From NCBI GenBank assembly GCA_019752915.1, contig JAIELO010000194.1:1-7339 (forward strand): a stretch of DNA of 7,339 nt. The letters run 5' to 3'. The DNA comes from Burkholderiaceae bacterium. Its GTDB lineage: Bacteria; Pseudomonadota; Gammaproteobacteria; Burkholderiales; Burkholderiaceae_D. The notes below the pieces were generated by a model. The model was given only the letters and a program-made list of their open reading frames with translations. It did no database searches and was not told the DNA's origin. Shown in pieces: positions 1 through 6,390 of the stretch. The position numbers were made by a program, and so were the translations under genes. Every line of letters begins with the position of its first letter. Position 1 is the stretch's first letter.

Positions 1-239
1 GCCGGGGTGACCTGTCCGACGGCGCGCCGCAGGGCCAGTGGAATCGCCATCCCGGCGATGAACAGGAAGCCGGGAAAGACCAGATCCGGGAAGGTGATTC
101 CATCGGCATGCGGGCCAGTATGTTCGAGCCAGTAGGGAATGCCCGGCATGCCGGCCAGATAATTCACCCAGATCATGGCCAGAATCACTGCGCCGCGAAA
201 AGCGTCGAGGCTGAGTAGCCGCTGCTTGCTAGCGCTCAT
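1..239 (-). CDS. HGSNAT/NagX-like membrane acyltransferase homologue (DUF5009-type), 5' part only
   Basis: This is the N-terminal 79 residues of a gene that runs off the left edge. It starts MSASKQRLLSLDAFRGAVIL, and the RLLSLD-RG opening followed by a first membrane helix is the signature start of the heparan-alpha-glucosaminide N-acetyltransferase-like family. A second family block follows at residues 46-66 (DGITF-PDLVFPGFLFIAG), with H40 and H44 just before it in the place of the family's active-site histidine. Members are polytopic inner-membrane proteins; the human relative moves acetyl groups across the lysosomal membrane onto glucosamine. The ATG overlaps the TGA of the upstream gene in an ATGA, so the two are probably translationally coupled. 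It is a diverged paralogue of the preceding gene, not a copy. The family is secure; the exact substrate is not, and the rest of the gene is unseen. Confidence 0.85.
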   Translation of the reverse strand, partial: MSASKQRLLSLDAFRGAVILAMIWVNYLAGMPGIPYWLEHTGPHADGITFPDLVFPGFLFIAGMAIPLALRRAVGQVTP

Positions 240-1339
240 ACCTTCACATACCACTGGCGTTTATCCATCTGCCATGCCACCAGCCAGCAGGCCAGCATGA
301 AGCACAGCGCGAACAGTAGCGAGGCCAGTTGTGGTGCGGCCAGCTGCTGGAACAGGTGCTGATACAGCCAGCTGTAAGCATCCCGGCTGCCCACCCGCAC
401 ACGGCTCAGGATCACCACCGCCAGTTCCGACAGCAGATAGATGAACAGCGTATTCTTGCCGAACACTTCGAAGAAATAGGTCCAGCCACGCTGGCCGCGC
501 ACTTCGATGGCATACACCAGCAAGGCTAGCGCCAGCAGATCGAGACCAATGGTCAGCAGCACGTAGGAACTGGTCCACAGCTTTTTATTTAGCGGCAGCA
601 CCAGCTGCCAGCACAGCGCCAGCAGCACCGCAGCCAGCCCCGCCAGCAGCATGCGGCGCAGCGTGGCCGTACCGGTGCCCTGTTCCAGCAGCATGCGCCC
701 CGTGAAGTAGCCGGCGATCACATTCACTGTCGCCGGCAGTGTCCCCAGCAAGCCCTCCGGATCGAAAGGCACGCCTTCGCCGTGGTACAGGTGTGCCTCG
801 CCCAGCAGCCACAAATCGAAGCGTGCCGGCGCATTGCCTGCCAGCGTCAGATCGCCAGCAGCCAGCAACAGCCACCAGTAGCCGAGTAAGGCCAGTACGC
901 TGTACAGCAACGCACCACGCGTACCCCAGAAATTCAGGATCAGAGTGGCCAGCAGCGAGCACAGGGCGATCCGTTGCAGCACACCGGGAATGCGGCTGCC
1001 GGCCAGTGGAATCCAGCCCCACGCGCCGCTACTGTCCTGGGTCACGAACGGAAACCAGAACAGCAGAAAACCCAGCAGGAAAATAATCGCGTTACGCTTG
1101 AACGCCTTGCGCAACACCGCCGAATGGCCTTGCGCAGCATAGCGCGGCACGGCAAAACTCAGCGCATTCCCCACCACGAACAGAAAGGTCGGAAACACCC
1201 AGTCAGTCGGCGTAAAGCCATGCCACTGGGCGTGCAGTAGCGGCGCATACACCGTGCCCCAGTCGCCCGGCGTATTCACAATAATCATCAACGCCACCGT
1301 CAGGCCGCGCAGCACATCGAGCGACAACAGACGCTTCAT
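236..1339 (-). CDS. nagX: NagX-like inner-membrane protein (HGSNAT/DUF5009 family)
   Basis: This 367-residue polytopic membrane protein has about ten hydrophobic segments and appears complete. Family blocks visible in order are RLLSLDVLRGLTVALMIIVN (3-22), HAQWHGFTPTDWVFPTFLFV (36-55), RIPGVLQRIALC (116-127), FDPEGLLGTLPA (192-203), LNKKLWTSSYVL (250-261), FGKNTLFIYLLSE (293-305) and the C-terminal DKRQWYVKV. H36 aligns with the region of the active-site histidine of human HGSNAT, which acetylates terminal glucosamine. In bacteria such proteins recur in GlcNAc/chitin loci under the name NagX, with the biochemical role still inferred. The start overlaps the hydrolase stop by ATGA, and the end overlaps the next gene the same way, so it belongs to one polycistronic unit. 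The family is firm. The symbol follows genomic context and is moderate. Confidence 0.85.
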   Translation of the reverse strand: MKRLLSLDVLRGLTVALMIIVNTPGDWGTVYAPLLHAQWHGFTPTDWVFPTFLFVVGNALSFAVPRYAAQGHSAVLRKAFKRNAIIFLLGFLLFWFPFVTQDSSGAWGWIPLAGSRIPGVLQRIALCSLLATLILNFWGTRGALLYSVLALLGYWWLLLAAGDLTLAGNAPARFDLWLLGEAHLYHGEGVPFDPEGLLGTLPATVNVIAGYFTGRMLLEQGTGTATLRRMLLAGLAAVLLALCWQLVLPLNKKLWTSSYVLLTIGLDLLALALLVYAIEVRGQRGWTYFFEVFGKNTLFIYLLSELAVVILSRVRVGSRDAYSWLYQHLFQQLAAPQLASLLFALCFMLACWLVAWQMDKRQWYVKV

Positions 1340-2394
1340 CGGCGCGCTCCCGCAGCCAGCGTAGCGCCAGCCCCCATCGCCCGCAGATACGCGCCAGCCG
1401 GCACGCCCGACACGCCGCTACACAGCGCATCGGCGCCCTTCACTGGCGTCTTGCAGGGGGTGTCGCGATCGAGCGACCAGAAATGCAGACCGGCCAGCTT
1501 CTGCTGCGCGACGGCGCGCGCCAGCAGGCGCATATCGGCCAGTGTGAACACATTTTCCACCACATCGTTCATGCCCAGCATCGGCGTCAGTTCGATCTGG
1601 TTCAGCGGCAGACCATATTTGCGCTGCACATTCTGTGCCGCCTGCAGTGCCGAACGGCCCATGTCGCAGCGGCCCTTGCGCACCACGCACACCTTGCGCG
1701 AGGCTGGCCCGTAATCCATCACCATCAGATTGAAGGTGTAATTGCGCAAGCCATGCTGACGCACCGCCTTCAGTACCGTCTCACCCAGCTCATTCAGGCT
1801 GTGGTTACTGCCATCGGAGGCCGCGTGGGTCGCCACGGTAAAACTGAAGCGCAATGCCGGCCGGCGTTGCTGCGCCAGCAGCGCACGCTGCACCAGCGAG
1901 TCGATCTGCGCGACGCTCTGGCCTTCCTCGATATCAAAGTCTATCCCCAGCAAGGCCGGGGAATCGTAGCGCGCGATAAAGCGCTCCATACCTTCATCGC
2001 TGGCGCAAGTGAACATCTGTCCCTGCCCGCCTGTCGAGATCACATAACCGATGCCGGCTTGCGCAAACGCCGCCACATTGGCCGCCGCAATCTGCGCGCC
2101 GGGCAGCTCGCCCCACACTTCCTCGCCGCATTCACCACTGGCAAACGCCCAGCTCAGCGCTGCGCGCCCGAAGCGATGCGCGCCATCGGCCAGATAGGGC
2201 TGGCGCACGCCGTCCGGTGCCACCGTAATCACCGGATTGGCCGGATCCTGCCACTGGGCCAGATGTTTGTAGGCGCTCAGCACCACTGCAGGGGCGCTAC
2301 TGTCCGCAGACGCTGCAATGGTGCTAGCCGCAGCGCAGCCCGACAGCAGCATGGCCAGCATAGCCGCCAGCCCGGACAAAGAAATTCGAAGCAT
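1336..2394 (-). CDS. Lipoprotein glycoside hydrolase family 18 (chitinase-like)
   Basis: This 352-residue protein has a lipoprotein signal: a hydrophobic stretch ending in the lipobox LSGC, with C20 as the lipidated cysteine. It is therefore expected to be membrane-anchored, probably facing the periplasm or cell surface. The GH18 catalytic block is GIDFDIE at 150-156, supplying D152, D154 and the proton-donor glutamate E156. The first Asp of the usual DxxDxDxE motif is Leu149. Further GH18 features are FTVATH (185-190), the barrel-strand block NLMVMDYG (222-229) and the C-terminal HFWSLDRDTPC (304-314), whose Trp normally lines the sugar-binding floor. There is no separate chitin-binding domain, so it may act on soluble chito-oligomers. 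An endo-N-acetylglucosaminidase activity is possible. It follows a terminator downstream of the receptor and is coupled by ATGA to the next gene. The ribosome site is weak (CGGGAT, about 7 nt upstream). Confidence 0.88.
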   Translation of the reverse strand: MLRISLSGLAAMLAMLLSGCAAASTIAASADSSAPAVVLSAYKHLAQWQDPANPVITVAPDGVRQPYLADGAHRFGRAALSWAFASGECGEEVWGELPGAQIAAANVAAFAQAGIGYVISTGGQGQMFTCASDEGMERFIARYDSPALLGIDFDIEEGQSVAQIDSLVQRALLAQQRRPALRFSFTVATHAASDGSNHSLNELGETVLKAVRQHGLRNYTFNLMVMDYGPASRKVCVVRKGRCDMGRSALQAAQNVQRKYGLPLNQIELTPMLGMNDVVENVFTLADMRLLARAVAQQKLAGLHFWSLDRDTPCKTPVKGADALCSGVSGVPAGAYLRAMGAGATLAAGARR

Positions 2395-2412
2395 AGTCTA
2401 GATCCCGATACA

Positions 2413-2452
2413 CAAAGAAAAAAAGGCTGCCGGCACTGGTGCCGGACAGCCT
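2413..2452 (-). terminator. Intrinsic terminator after the TonB receptor gene
   Basis: Read on the minus strand, AGGCTG and CCGGCAC arms pair with their complements across a very small loop. One unpaired base lies in the stem (+ strand 2446). The stem is followed directly by TTTTTTTCTTTG. This is a strong rho-independent terminator in the direction of the receptor gene. It lies in the 110-bp gap before the hydrolase gene, so it should cap receptor transcripts or let only a fraction read through into the downstream genes. Confidence 0.85.
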
Positions 2453-2461
2453 CGCTCATCA

Positions 2462-2490
2462 CGGCAAGCCATGTTAGCCATGGTTTGCCG
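2462..2490 (-). other. Second stem-loop in the receptor-hydrolase gap
   Basis: Twelve-base arms CGGCAAGCCATG (2462-2473) and CATGGTTTGCCG (2479-2490) enclose a 5-base loop. Eleven of twelve positions are complementary. The odd position is a G-U wobble in a plus-strand transcript and an A-C mismatch in a minus-strand one. No T-run follows on either side. It begins 15 bp past the receptor stop and may protect the 3' end of the receptor mRNA upstream of the true terminator. Confidence 0.55.
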
Positions 2491-2504
2491 GATCAGTCAT
2501 GCCA

Positions 2505-5189
2505 TTAGAACTTGGCGCGCAGACCACCGTAGATGGTCTTGCCGTTTTTGTACACGCCAGCGATCTGGGTGGTGTCCGTTTTGTACACGGTCATCAGCGG
2601 ATCGTTCAGGTTCTGTGCTTCCACGGTGAACATAACGTTCTTGTTCAGGGTGTAGTTCAGCGCGATGTTCAGCGAACCGTTAGGGCTCTGGAAGTAGTCG
2701 GAACCACCACGGTTACCCAGTTTGTAAGCGGAACGATGGCTGTAAGCGACACGTGCGCTGAAGCGGTCATCTTCGTAGAAGGCGCCTACGTTGTAGGAGT
2801 TCTTCGAGGTGCCGTACAGGGTGCAGTCTTCGCCAGCTTTACCGTTGCAGGTACCGCTTGCCAGTTTGTCGGTCTGTTTGCCATCCGAGTAGCTGTAGTT
2901 ACCCGATACACCGATACCGCCCCAGACGTTCTGCTCGTAAGCCAGGTTGAAGCCGTTGAGCTTGCCGTTGGTGTTGACCGGAGCCGAGATGTCGTAGTTA
3001 GCGATCACGCCCTGTTTCGATGCATCAGCGTACGGCAGAATGCTGTGGCCGTACGCGATCACACCTTTCAGGTCGCTGCTGAAGATACCGGCTTGCAGCA
3101 GTGCTTTAGGAGCGAAGTACCATTCCAGGCTCAGATCCAGGTTGTTGCTGCGGATTGGGCTCAGGTATGGATTGCTACCAACACCGTTGTGCTGCAGATC
3201 GCGCAGGTCGTTACCGGCCAGTTGACCGAAGTCAGGACGCGACATGCCACGGTTCACAGCGAAGCGGGCGATCAGGTCTTTCGACAGGTCAGCACGCAGG
3301 TTCAGGCTAGGCAGGACATCGTTGAAGCTCTGCTCGTAGTTTGGCTTGCCGCCTGGCAGGAAAGCGTGGATATCCATCTTGGTACGCACCAGACGCACAC
3401 CGACGTTACCGCTGACGGTTTCCGAAGGTTGCAGGTTGGCCAGGAAGTAGCCAGCCGTGGTGTCTTCCTTGATGTTGAATTCCTGCTGGGTAGCATGGGT
3501 GTTGAAGGTAGCGTACTTGGCAACCCACGAAGCAACGTATTCATTGCTGATCTTGAACGGGTTGAAGCCCGGGGTCGGGTTCACTGGCAGGTTACCGTAC
3601 CAGTTCGAACCGTAGTTACCGATCGCGCTTTCAGGGATCTGTTTCTCGTCATCCGCACCGGCGCCCAGAACCATGCCCATTTTCTGCAGGTCACGTTCGT
3701 GTTTGGCAACGCGCACACCGAATTTGACCGAAGGAACGATGTCCGACGCCAGTTTCAGTTCGCCGTCAACCTGACCATACGATTCTTTGTCGGTCGACGA
3801 GGTGTAGCTACCCCAGCCGCCGATGCCGCCGCCAGCGCGCACGAACTTGTCGCCGCCAGGAACGTTCAGCACGAAGATACCGTCGCTGGTCAGCGAGTAG
3901 CCGGCGCCTTGATTCCAGCCGCTCAGCACTTCAAAGCCGACGTCCTTGGTCTTGCCGCTGCCGCTGGTGTGACCCAGTTTGCTGGTCAGGGTCAGGTCAT
4001 CGCTGACTTTCCATTTTGCGTCGAAGTTCAGGAACTTCGAATCGGTTTTTGCATCTGGACGGGCTGCCACGTCTTCTACCACCGACCATGCACCGGCCGA
4101 GTTGGCGCCGAAGGCGTTCTTGTCGAAGAAGATCGAGGTGATGGTGTTACCCGATACCGTCGCCGCACCGGTTGGTTTCACGGCATTGCCGTTCCAGCCC
4201 GGGCCGTTGAAGGCATTGATGGTGTCAGCCATGTAGTTGGTGTTGTAGTTCTTCGCGTCGACGGTCGACAGGAAGCCCGACAGATCCAGGGTGACATTGC
4301 TTTGTGGTTTCCACTGCGCTTCCAGATAACCACCGTTACGCTTACGCTCTTGCTCGAACAGCACGGCGCCGCTCAGCAGGCTGACGTTTTTGCCGGCCAG
4401 TGCTGGGTCAGGATAGTTGGCACCGGCTTTGTCCCACCACACGCCTTCGGAACCGGCGCGTTGCAGTTTGCGCGATTGCGAGAATACTTGTGCCAGCACG
4501 CCGAAGGTGTTGTCGTCGTTTTTCCAGTTAGCCAGAGCCGACAGCGCTGGATCGGTCGATTTAGCAGCGGTCGAGTACGCAGCTTCTACCGACGCCGACA
4601 TGGTCAGACGCTCTTTGAATTCCAGTGGCTTACGGGTCTGGATGTCGACGCTACCAGCGGCGCCGCCTTCGATCAGGTCTGCTTGCGACGATTTGTGTAC
4701 CACGATGCGGCCAACCAGATCCGATGGCAGCAGGGTGTAGGAAACGCTACGACCGCCAGCGGCGATGTTCGGACCGTACCAGTCACCGCTCGATACGGTG
4801 TGACCGTTCAGGGTGGTCAGGGTGAATTGCGAGGACAGGCCGCGCAGTTGCACGTGCTCGTTCTCACCGAAGGAACCTTCGGCCGAACCGGCGCTGGTGG
4901 TGGTCACACCGGAAACGCGCGACAGCGAGTCAGCCACGTTTTTGTCCGGCATTTTGCCGATATCTTCAGCGGTGATCACTTCCACCAGCGATTCAGCGTT
5001 TTTCTTCTGATTCAGCGATTGTTGCAGCGAAGCGCGGATACCGGTCACGATCACCGTGGTCGGTTCTTCTTTTGCCTGCTGAGCTTGAGCCGACATGGCA
5101 ACGCTCATGGCCAGCATGGCCACGGCCGCAGCGATCGGCGTCTTGCGATTAGCAACCGTGCGCTGGTCTGCGATGAAATTACCTTTCAT
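2505..5189 (-). CDS. TonB-dependent outer-membrane receptor, probable chito-oligosaccharide transporter
   Basis: This 894-residue protein fits the Xanthomonas/Caulobacter-type TonB-dependent receptor family. It starts MKGNFIADQR, with a basic N-region and a hydrophobic signal core (about 17-34) ending MSAQA, giving likely cleavage after A36. TTVIVTG (44-50) is the TonB-box-like segment. The plug domain follows, with EVITAEDIGKMPDKNVADSL (70-89), VQLRGL (113-118), and IEGGAAGSVDIQTRKPLEF near its end (173-191). The remainder is a beta-barrel rich in alternating aromatics, ending in GGLRAKF with the terminal Phe needed for barrel assembly. The frame is open for 67 more codons upstream, but the chosen ATG has a strong AGGGGGAG ribosome site and the signal peptide begins there. 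Its sugar substrate is inferred from the GH18, NagX-like and GntR neighbours, not from the protein itself. Codon choice (frequent GGT, CGT, GTT, AAC) looks more biased than in its neighbours, consistent with high expression. Confidence 0.92.
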   Translation of the reverse strand: MKGNFIADQRTVANRKTPIAAAVAMLAMSVAMSAQAQQAKEEPTTVIVTGIRASLQQSLNQKKNAESLVEVITAEDIGKMPDKNVADSLSRVSGVTTTSAGSAEGSFGENEHVQLRGLSSQFTLTTLNGHTVSSGDWYGPNIAAGGRSVSYTLLPSDLVGRIVVHKSSQADLIEGGAAGSVDIQTRKPLEFKERLTMSASVEAAYSTAAKSTDPALSALANWKNDDNTFGVLAQVFSQSRKLQRAGSEGVWWDKAGANYPDPALAGKNVSLLSGAVLFEQERKRNGGYLEAQWKPQSNVTLDLSGFLSTVDAKNYNTNYMADTINAFNGPGWNGNAVKPTGAATVSGNTITSIFFDKNAFGANSAGAWSVVEDVAARPDAKTDSKFLNFDAKWKVSDDLTLTSKLGHTSGSGKTKDVGFEVLSGWNQGAGYSLTSDGIFVLNVPGGDKFVRAGGGIGGWGSYTSSTDKESYGQVDGELKLASDIVPSVKFGVRVAKHERDLQKMGMVLGAGADDEKQIPESAIGNYGSNWYGNLPVNPTPGFNPFKISNEYVASWVAKYATFNTHATQQEFNIKEDTTAGYFLANLQPSETVSGNVGVRLVRTKMDIHAFLPGGKPNYEQSFNDVLPSLNLRADLSKDLIARFAVNRGMSRPDFGQLAGNDLRDLQHNGVGSNPYLSPIRSNNLDLSLEWYFAPKALLQAGIFSSDLKGVIAYGHSILPYADASKQGVIANYDISAPVNTNGKLNGFNLAYEQNVWGGIGVSGNYSYSDGKQTDKLASGTCNGKAGEDCTLYGTSKNSYNVGAFYEDDRFSARVAYSHRSAYKLGNRGGSDYFQSPNGSLNIALNYTLNKNVMFTVEAQNLNDPLMTVYKTDTTQIAGVYKNGKTIYGGLRAKF

Positions 5190-5192
5190 ATA

Positions 5193-5200
5193 CTCCCCCT
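5193..5200 (-). promoter_or_regulatory. Ribosome binding site of the TonB receptor gene
   Basis: AGGGGGAG lies 3 nt upstream of the ATG at 5189 on the minus strand. It decides the start in favour of this ATG over the longer open frame, whose first ATG at 5390 has no comparable site. Confidence 0.75.
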
Positions 5201-5330
5201 TTGATTGGTGGCTCTTGATAGCCAGTCCAGGTTTAACGTAGATCTCGAAAGCCGGTGCTTGCCGCCGCAACCACCTGCAGATCCCTTCTTTGCAACCACT
5301 TACAAAACCAATTGAACGCCAATATACTCC

Positions 5331-5356
5331 AGACCAATACCAGAACACTACCAGTT
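5331..5356 (-). promoter_or_regulatory. Cluster of TGGT half-sites at the presumed receptor promoter
   Basis: On the minus strand this reads ACTGGTAG, then TCTGGTAT, then TTGGTCTG: three similarly oriented TGGT(A/C) half-sites. They lie immediately upstream of a TATATT that could be the -10 box. TGGTMT is the half-site of operators bound by HutC-type GlcNAc regulators such as DasR and NagR/YvoA. A repressor bound here would block receptor transcription. This is an inference from motif resemblance and position. Confidence 0.45.
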
Positions 5357-5431
5357 TTCGATTTTTTTCTTGCTGTTGCAGGAACAACACATACCACTTT
5401 GTTGCTTTTTATCACAGGCAAGGGGAAGAGA

Positions 5432-5456
5432 ACTGGTCTAATACAATAAGACCAGT
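5432..5456. promoter_or_regulatory. Candidate operator for the adjacent GntR/HutC regulator
   Basis: A perfect inverted repeat, ACTGGTCT (5432-5439) and AGACCAGT (5449-5456), is separated by 9 bp. The half-site equals that of the DasR-type operator ACTGGTCTAGACCAGT, but there the halves are contiguous. Within the left part, TGGTCTAATACAA (5434-5446) also approximates a compact TGGTCT-ATACCA operator with one extra base and one mismatch. A TACAAT -10-like box lies inside the palindrome, as expected for autoregulation. Confidence 0.6.
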
Positions 5457-5482
5457 GCAATACCGCAGCACTGGTCTTTTTT
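5448..5482 (+). terminator. Terminator-like hairpin (possible attenuator or second operator) ahead of the regulator gene
   Basis: AAGACCAGTGC (5448-5458) and GCACTGGTCTT (5468-5478) form an 11-bp perfect stem with a 9-base loop. The T-run is six bases long and four of them lie beyond the stem. In plus-strand RNA this has the shape of an intrinsic terminator, ending about 40 nt before the regulator ATG. The arms also contain the TGGTCT operator half-site, so the repeat may act as DNA rather than RNA. Its left arm is shared with the upstream palindrome, so the two hairpins cannot form together. Confidence 0.5.
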
Positions 5483-5506
5483 GGTATTATTTTTCAAACC
5501 ACAAAC

Positions 5507-5513
5507 AGGGGGA
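5507..5513 (+). promoter_or_regulatory. Ribosome binding site of the GntR-family regulator gene
   Basis: AGGGGGA lies 8 nt before the ATG at 5522. It is a near-ideal site and fixes the start codon. It resembles the strong site of the divergent receptor gene. Confidence 0.8.
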
Positions 5514-5521
5514 CTGCCGGG

Positions 5522-6262
5522 ATGAATGCGCTAGCACAGATCATGCAGAAATTGGGCGCCAGCCCCGGCCAGCCCCTGTATCTGCAATTGCAGCGCGCCT
5601 TGCGCAGTGCCATCGACAGCAAGCTGTTCGGGCCGGATGGCGCCCTGCCGGCCGAGCGCCAGCTGGCCTCGGAACTGGGCCTGTCGCGCATCACGGTGCG
5701 CAAAGCCATAGCCGGACTGGTGGAAGAAGGCTTGCTGGTGCGCCGCCCCGGATCGGGCAACTTCGTCAACAGCCGGATCGAAAAGAATTTCGCCAAACTC
5801 AGTTCGTTTTCGGAAGATATGCGCGCCCGCGGGCGCCAGCCGCGCAGCGTCTGGCTCAAGCGTTCGGAAGGGGTAGTCGCTCCGGAAGAAGCGCTGCGGC
5901 TGCGCCTCAGCCCCGGCACCATGGTGTACCGCTACCACCGCATCCGCTACGCCGACGACGTCCCGGTCTGCCTCGAATACGCCACCATCGTCGGCAGCTG
6001 CCTGCCCTCGCTGGACGCAGTACAGGTGTCGATGTATGACGCACTCGAACAGGCCGGCAACCGCCCCGTACGCGCGCTGCAGCGCCTCAGCGCCCTGCTG
6101 CTGACGGGCGAGCAAGCCAGCCTGCTGCAAACCGGCCCCGGCGACGCCGGACTGGCCGTCGAACGGCTCGGCTTTCTGCGTGACGGGCGCGCCGTCGAAT
6201 TCTGCCGCAGCTACTTTCGCGGCGACCTGTACGACTTCGTCGCCGAACTCAACGCCACCTAA
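5522..6262 (+). CDS. GntR-family (HutC subfamily) transcriptional regulator, NagR/DasR-like
   Basis: This 246-residue protein has the normal length for the HutC subfamily. The N-terminal winged helix-turn-helix spans about 16-84: PLYLQLQRALRSAI (18-31), LPAERQLASELGLSRITVRK (42-61) and the wing GLLVRRPGSGNFV (70-82). A UTRA ligand-binding domain follows (about 94-242), with SFSEDMRARGRQP (95-107), HRIRYADDVPVCLEY (139-153) and the typical ending FCRSYFRGDLYDFVAEL (227-243). UTRA regulators of this type sense phosphorylated sugars, such as GlcNAc-6-phosphate in DasR and NagR/YvoA. Divergence from a chitin-type cluster and the TGGTCT repeats in the shared spacer suggest it represses that cluster and itself. 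The stop codon lies in a 13-bp tandem repeat at the edge of the mobile unit, yet the protein looks complete. Codons for residues 207-218 reappear at the right edge of the window. Confidence 0.9.
   Translation: MNALAQIMQKLGASPGQPLYLQLQRALRSAIDSKLFGPDGALPAERQLASELGLSRITVRKAIAGLVEEGLLVRRPGSGNFVNSRIEKNFAKLSSFSEDMRARGRQPRSVWLKRSEGVVAPEEALRLRLSPGTMVYRYHRIRYADDVPVCLEYATIVGSCLPSLDAVQVSMYDALEQAGNRPVRALQRLSALLLTGEQASLLQTGPGDAGLAVERLGFLRDGRAVEFCRSYFRGDLYDFVAELNAT
6140..6175 (+). repeat. Copy 1 of a 36-bp duplicated segment (inside the regulator gene)
   Basis: This segment encodes GDAGLAVERLGF, residues 207-218 of the regulator. It recurs at 7304-7339 with 35 of 36 bases identical; the only change is C6145 to T7309, a silent Asp codon change. 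This is the copy in its native gene context. Confidence 0.9.
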
Positions 6263-6285
6263 CCCAGGGTCATAACCCGGGGTCA
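6260..6285 (+). repeat. Tandem 13-bp direct repeat at the left end of the mobile unit
   Basis: TAACCCAGGGTCA (6260-6272) is followed directly by TAACCCGGGGTCA (6273-6285), 12 of 13 identical. The TAA of the first copy is the stop codon of the regulator gene. The second copy runs into the left inverted repeat. It could be a replication-slip duplication or a junction formed when the element arrived. Confidence 0.8.
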
Positions 6286-6309
6286 GGTCGGGCAAAGTGC
6301 AGGCTCAGC
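6276..6309 (+). repeat. Left inverted-repeat arm of the RAYT unit
   Basis: The arm begins CCCGGGGTCAGGTCGGG and is complementary to 7260-7293 at 32 of 34 positions. This includes an unbroken 24-bp block (6279-6302), and CCC just before it extends the block to 27 bp. Mismatches are at 6303 and 6307. The GGGGTCAGGTC core resembles repeats I recall as widespread in Oxalobacteraceae genomes. Confidence 0.9.
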
Positions 6310-6376
6310 CTTAGTCAAGCAGCCACGTAGCATCATAGCGTTCTTGATTCAGTTCAATCTCAGCCGGCAGGCTTAC

Positions 6377-6390
6377 GCTAGATTGCTAGC
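6377..6390 (+). other. Short palindrome directly before the transposase start
   Basis: GCTAGATTGCTAGC ends at the base before the ATG. GCTAG and CTAGC form a 5-bp inverted repeat, and GCTAG also occurs twice directly. It occupies the place where a ribosome site would be; no purine-rich site is visible within 15 nt of the ATG. This suggests weak or structure-limited translation of the transposase. Confidence 0.4.

Larger units (their letters stand above)
5190..5521. promoter_or_regulatory. Divergent regulatory region between receptor and gntR-type regulator
   Basis: This 332-bp region has no gene and is clearly more AT-rich than the coding DNA around it. It must hold both divergent promoters. 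It carries many TGGT/ACCA motifs in both orientations, concentrated at 5331-5356 and 5432-5486. Possible -10 boxes are TATATT on the minus strand (5321-5326, for the receptor) and, on the plus strand, TACAAT (5442-5447) or TATTAT (5485-5490, for the regulator). None has a good -35 box at proper spacing, so the promoter calls are tentative. The remainder (about 5201-5320) is probably the receptor's 5' leader, with no clear structure seen. Confidence 0.6.

Noticed and set aside
1483..2508. 341-codon plus-strand open frame opposite the GH18 gene
   Set aside because: Its composition is typical of an antisense shadow (His/Arg/Gln-rich, no family motif), and the opposite strand encodes a clear lipoprotein hydrolase.
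2499..5204. A 901-codon open frame on the plus strand opposite the TonB receptor gene
   Set aside because: It mirrors the receptor's codon bias. The translation has no recognisable domain and no ribosome site, while the minus-strand frame has a signal peptide, plug motifs and a terminal Phe.
5190..5390. 67-codon N-terminal extension of the receptor frame
   Set aside because: It would place the signal peptide inside the protein, has no good ribosome site at its ATG, and would cover the operator-like cluster. The ATG at 5189 has AGGGGGAG in front.
5531..6295. 254-codon minus-strand open frame opposite the regulator
   Set aside because: It is a low-complexity Ala/Gly-rich antisense product without a start signal; the plus-strand frame matches GntR/UTRA throughout.
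6263..6310. Possible intrinsic terminator after the regulator gene
   Set aside because: The GC-rich short palindromes here have no T-run and are better explained as part of the mobile unit's repeats.
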